Below the pieces are notes generated by a model. That model was not told where the DNA came from and did not search any database. It saw only the letters and a program-made list of their open reading frames with translations. The translations under genes and the position numbers were made by a program. Below, piece after piece: positions 4,849 through 5,131 of a stretch of DNA of 5,131 nt (position 1 is the stretch's first letter; each line of letters starts with the position of its first letter). This DNA comes from Candidatus Heimdallarchaeota archaeon. Lineage in GTDB: Archaea; Asgardarchaeota; Heimdallarchaeia; JABLTI01. The stretch is from contig DAOUWQ010000161.1 of assembly GCA_030667035.1 (NCBI GenBank), positions 1 through 5,131 on the forward strand, given 5' to 3'.

Positions 4849-5131
4849 ATGTTTCAAAAAATCTTAACAGAAATTTCAAAAGAATTTTCAGGACAAAATG
4901 CTAAAGAGCTTATTGGTGGAATAGCCAATTTTCATCGCATACAGTCCTCACCTGGTTATCGAGATGCAGCTGAATTTTGCCATGGAAAACTGGAAGAATA
5001 TATAATTCCATTTGTTAAAATTCATAAATATCCTGCAAAAGGTAATAACAAATATTGGGGATGTCCGGTTCCAAAAGAATGGAGTATAAAGTCAGCTTCG
5101 CTTGAGATTGTAGAACCAACAAATAAAGCAA
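4849..5131 (+). CDS. Probable M28-type aminopeptidase, N-terminal part (cut by window edge)
   Basis: The frame opens with ATG at 4849 and stays open for 94 codons to the end of the window. It begins M-F-Q-K-I-L-T-E-I-S and contains F-H-R-I-Q-S-S-P-G-Y-R-D-A-A-E-F (about 29-44), then K-L-E-E-Y-I (47-52), K-Y-P-A-K-G (60-65), K-Y-W-G (68-71), and V-E-P (88-90). This order, a helix with H-R-x-x-x-S-x-G-(Y/F)-R-x-A-A followed by a K-L-E-E helix, matches my knowledge of the N-termini of archaeal M28-family zinc aminopeptidases, including DUF4910-like relatives. The zinc-binding residues would lie further downstream and are not visible, so activity cannot be judged. No signal peptide is seen, so a cytoplasmic peptide-recycling role is likely. 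Assignment rests on a short N-terminal region only. Confidence 0.6.
   Translation, partial: MFQKILTEISKEFSGQNAKELIGGIANFHRIQSSPGYRDAAEFCHGKLEEYIIPFVKIHKYPAKGNNKYWGCPVPKEWSIKSASLEIVEPTNKA

Noticed and set aside
1..5131. tRNA or rRNA genes, CRISPR arrays, insertion sequences
   Set aside because: Reading both strands, I saw no cloverleaf-like GC-rich block, no regularly spaced repeats, and no transposase or terminal inverted repeats.

Overview
The window looks like an ordinary stretch of an AT-rich archaeal chromosome. The strongest archaeal markers are a canonical Alba chromatin protein, archaeal-style promoters (A-rich BRE followed by a TATA-like box, no bacterial -35/-10 pairs), oligo-T termination tracts, and a mix of genes with and without Shine-Dalgarno (SD) sites. 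The small stand-alone parvulin and the M28-like peptidase start also fit archaea. An Asgard or Thermoproteota-related lineage is possible, but no gene here fixes the phylum.

Layout from left to right: (1) 1-192 is a gene-free, G-depleted, T-tract-rich upstream region that ends in a promoter and a dyad. (2) 193-393 (+) is a single-cluster ferredoxin. (3) 446-736 (-) is a small parvulin prolyl isomerase with a Pin1-like active-site block, convergent with the ferredoxin. (4) 906-1940 (+) is HypE, the [NiFe]-hydrogenase cyanide-ligand maturation factor, with its essential C-terminal Cys. (5) 2087-2929 (+) is a four-CBS-domain protein with a TTG start behind a strong SD. (6) 3070-3363 (+) is Alba with its own clear promoter and SD, followed by a hairpin plus T-tract terminator. 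(7) 3434-4705 (-) is an intracellular alkaline-phosphatase-superfamily phosphodiesterase/phosphatase. (8) 4849-5131 (+) is the 5' end of a probable M28-type aminopeptidase, cut by the window edge.

The genes do not form an evident pathway or operon. Each has its own upstream gap of roughly 140-190 bases, apart from two tight convergent junctions, which suggests mostly monocistronic units. HypE implies a [NiFe] hydrogenase elsewhere in the genome, and the ferredoxin could carry electrons in the same metabolism, but nothing in the window links them directly.

I found no strong candidate for an undescribed system. The most interesting points are two related operator-like dyads near the predicted starts of the ferredoxin and parvulin transcripts, an exactly 10-bp-phased series of T-tracts upstream of the ferredoxin, the Pin1-like features of the parvulin, and the absence in Alba of the lysine equivalent to Sulfolobus K16.
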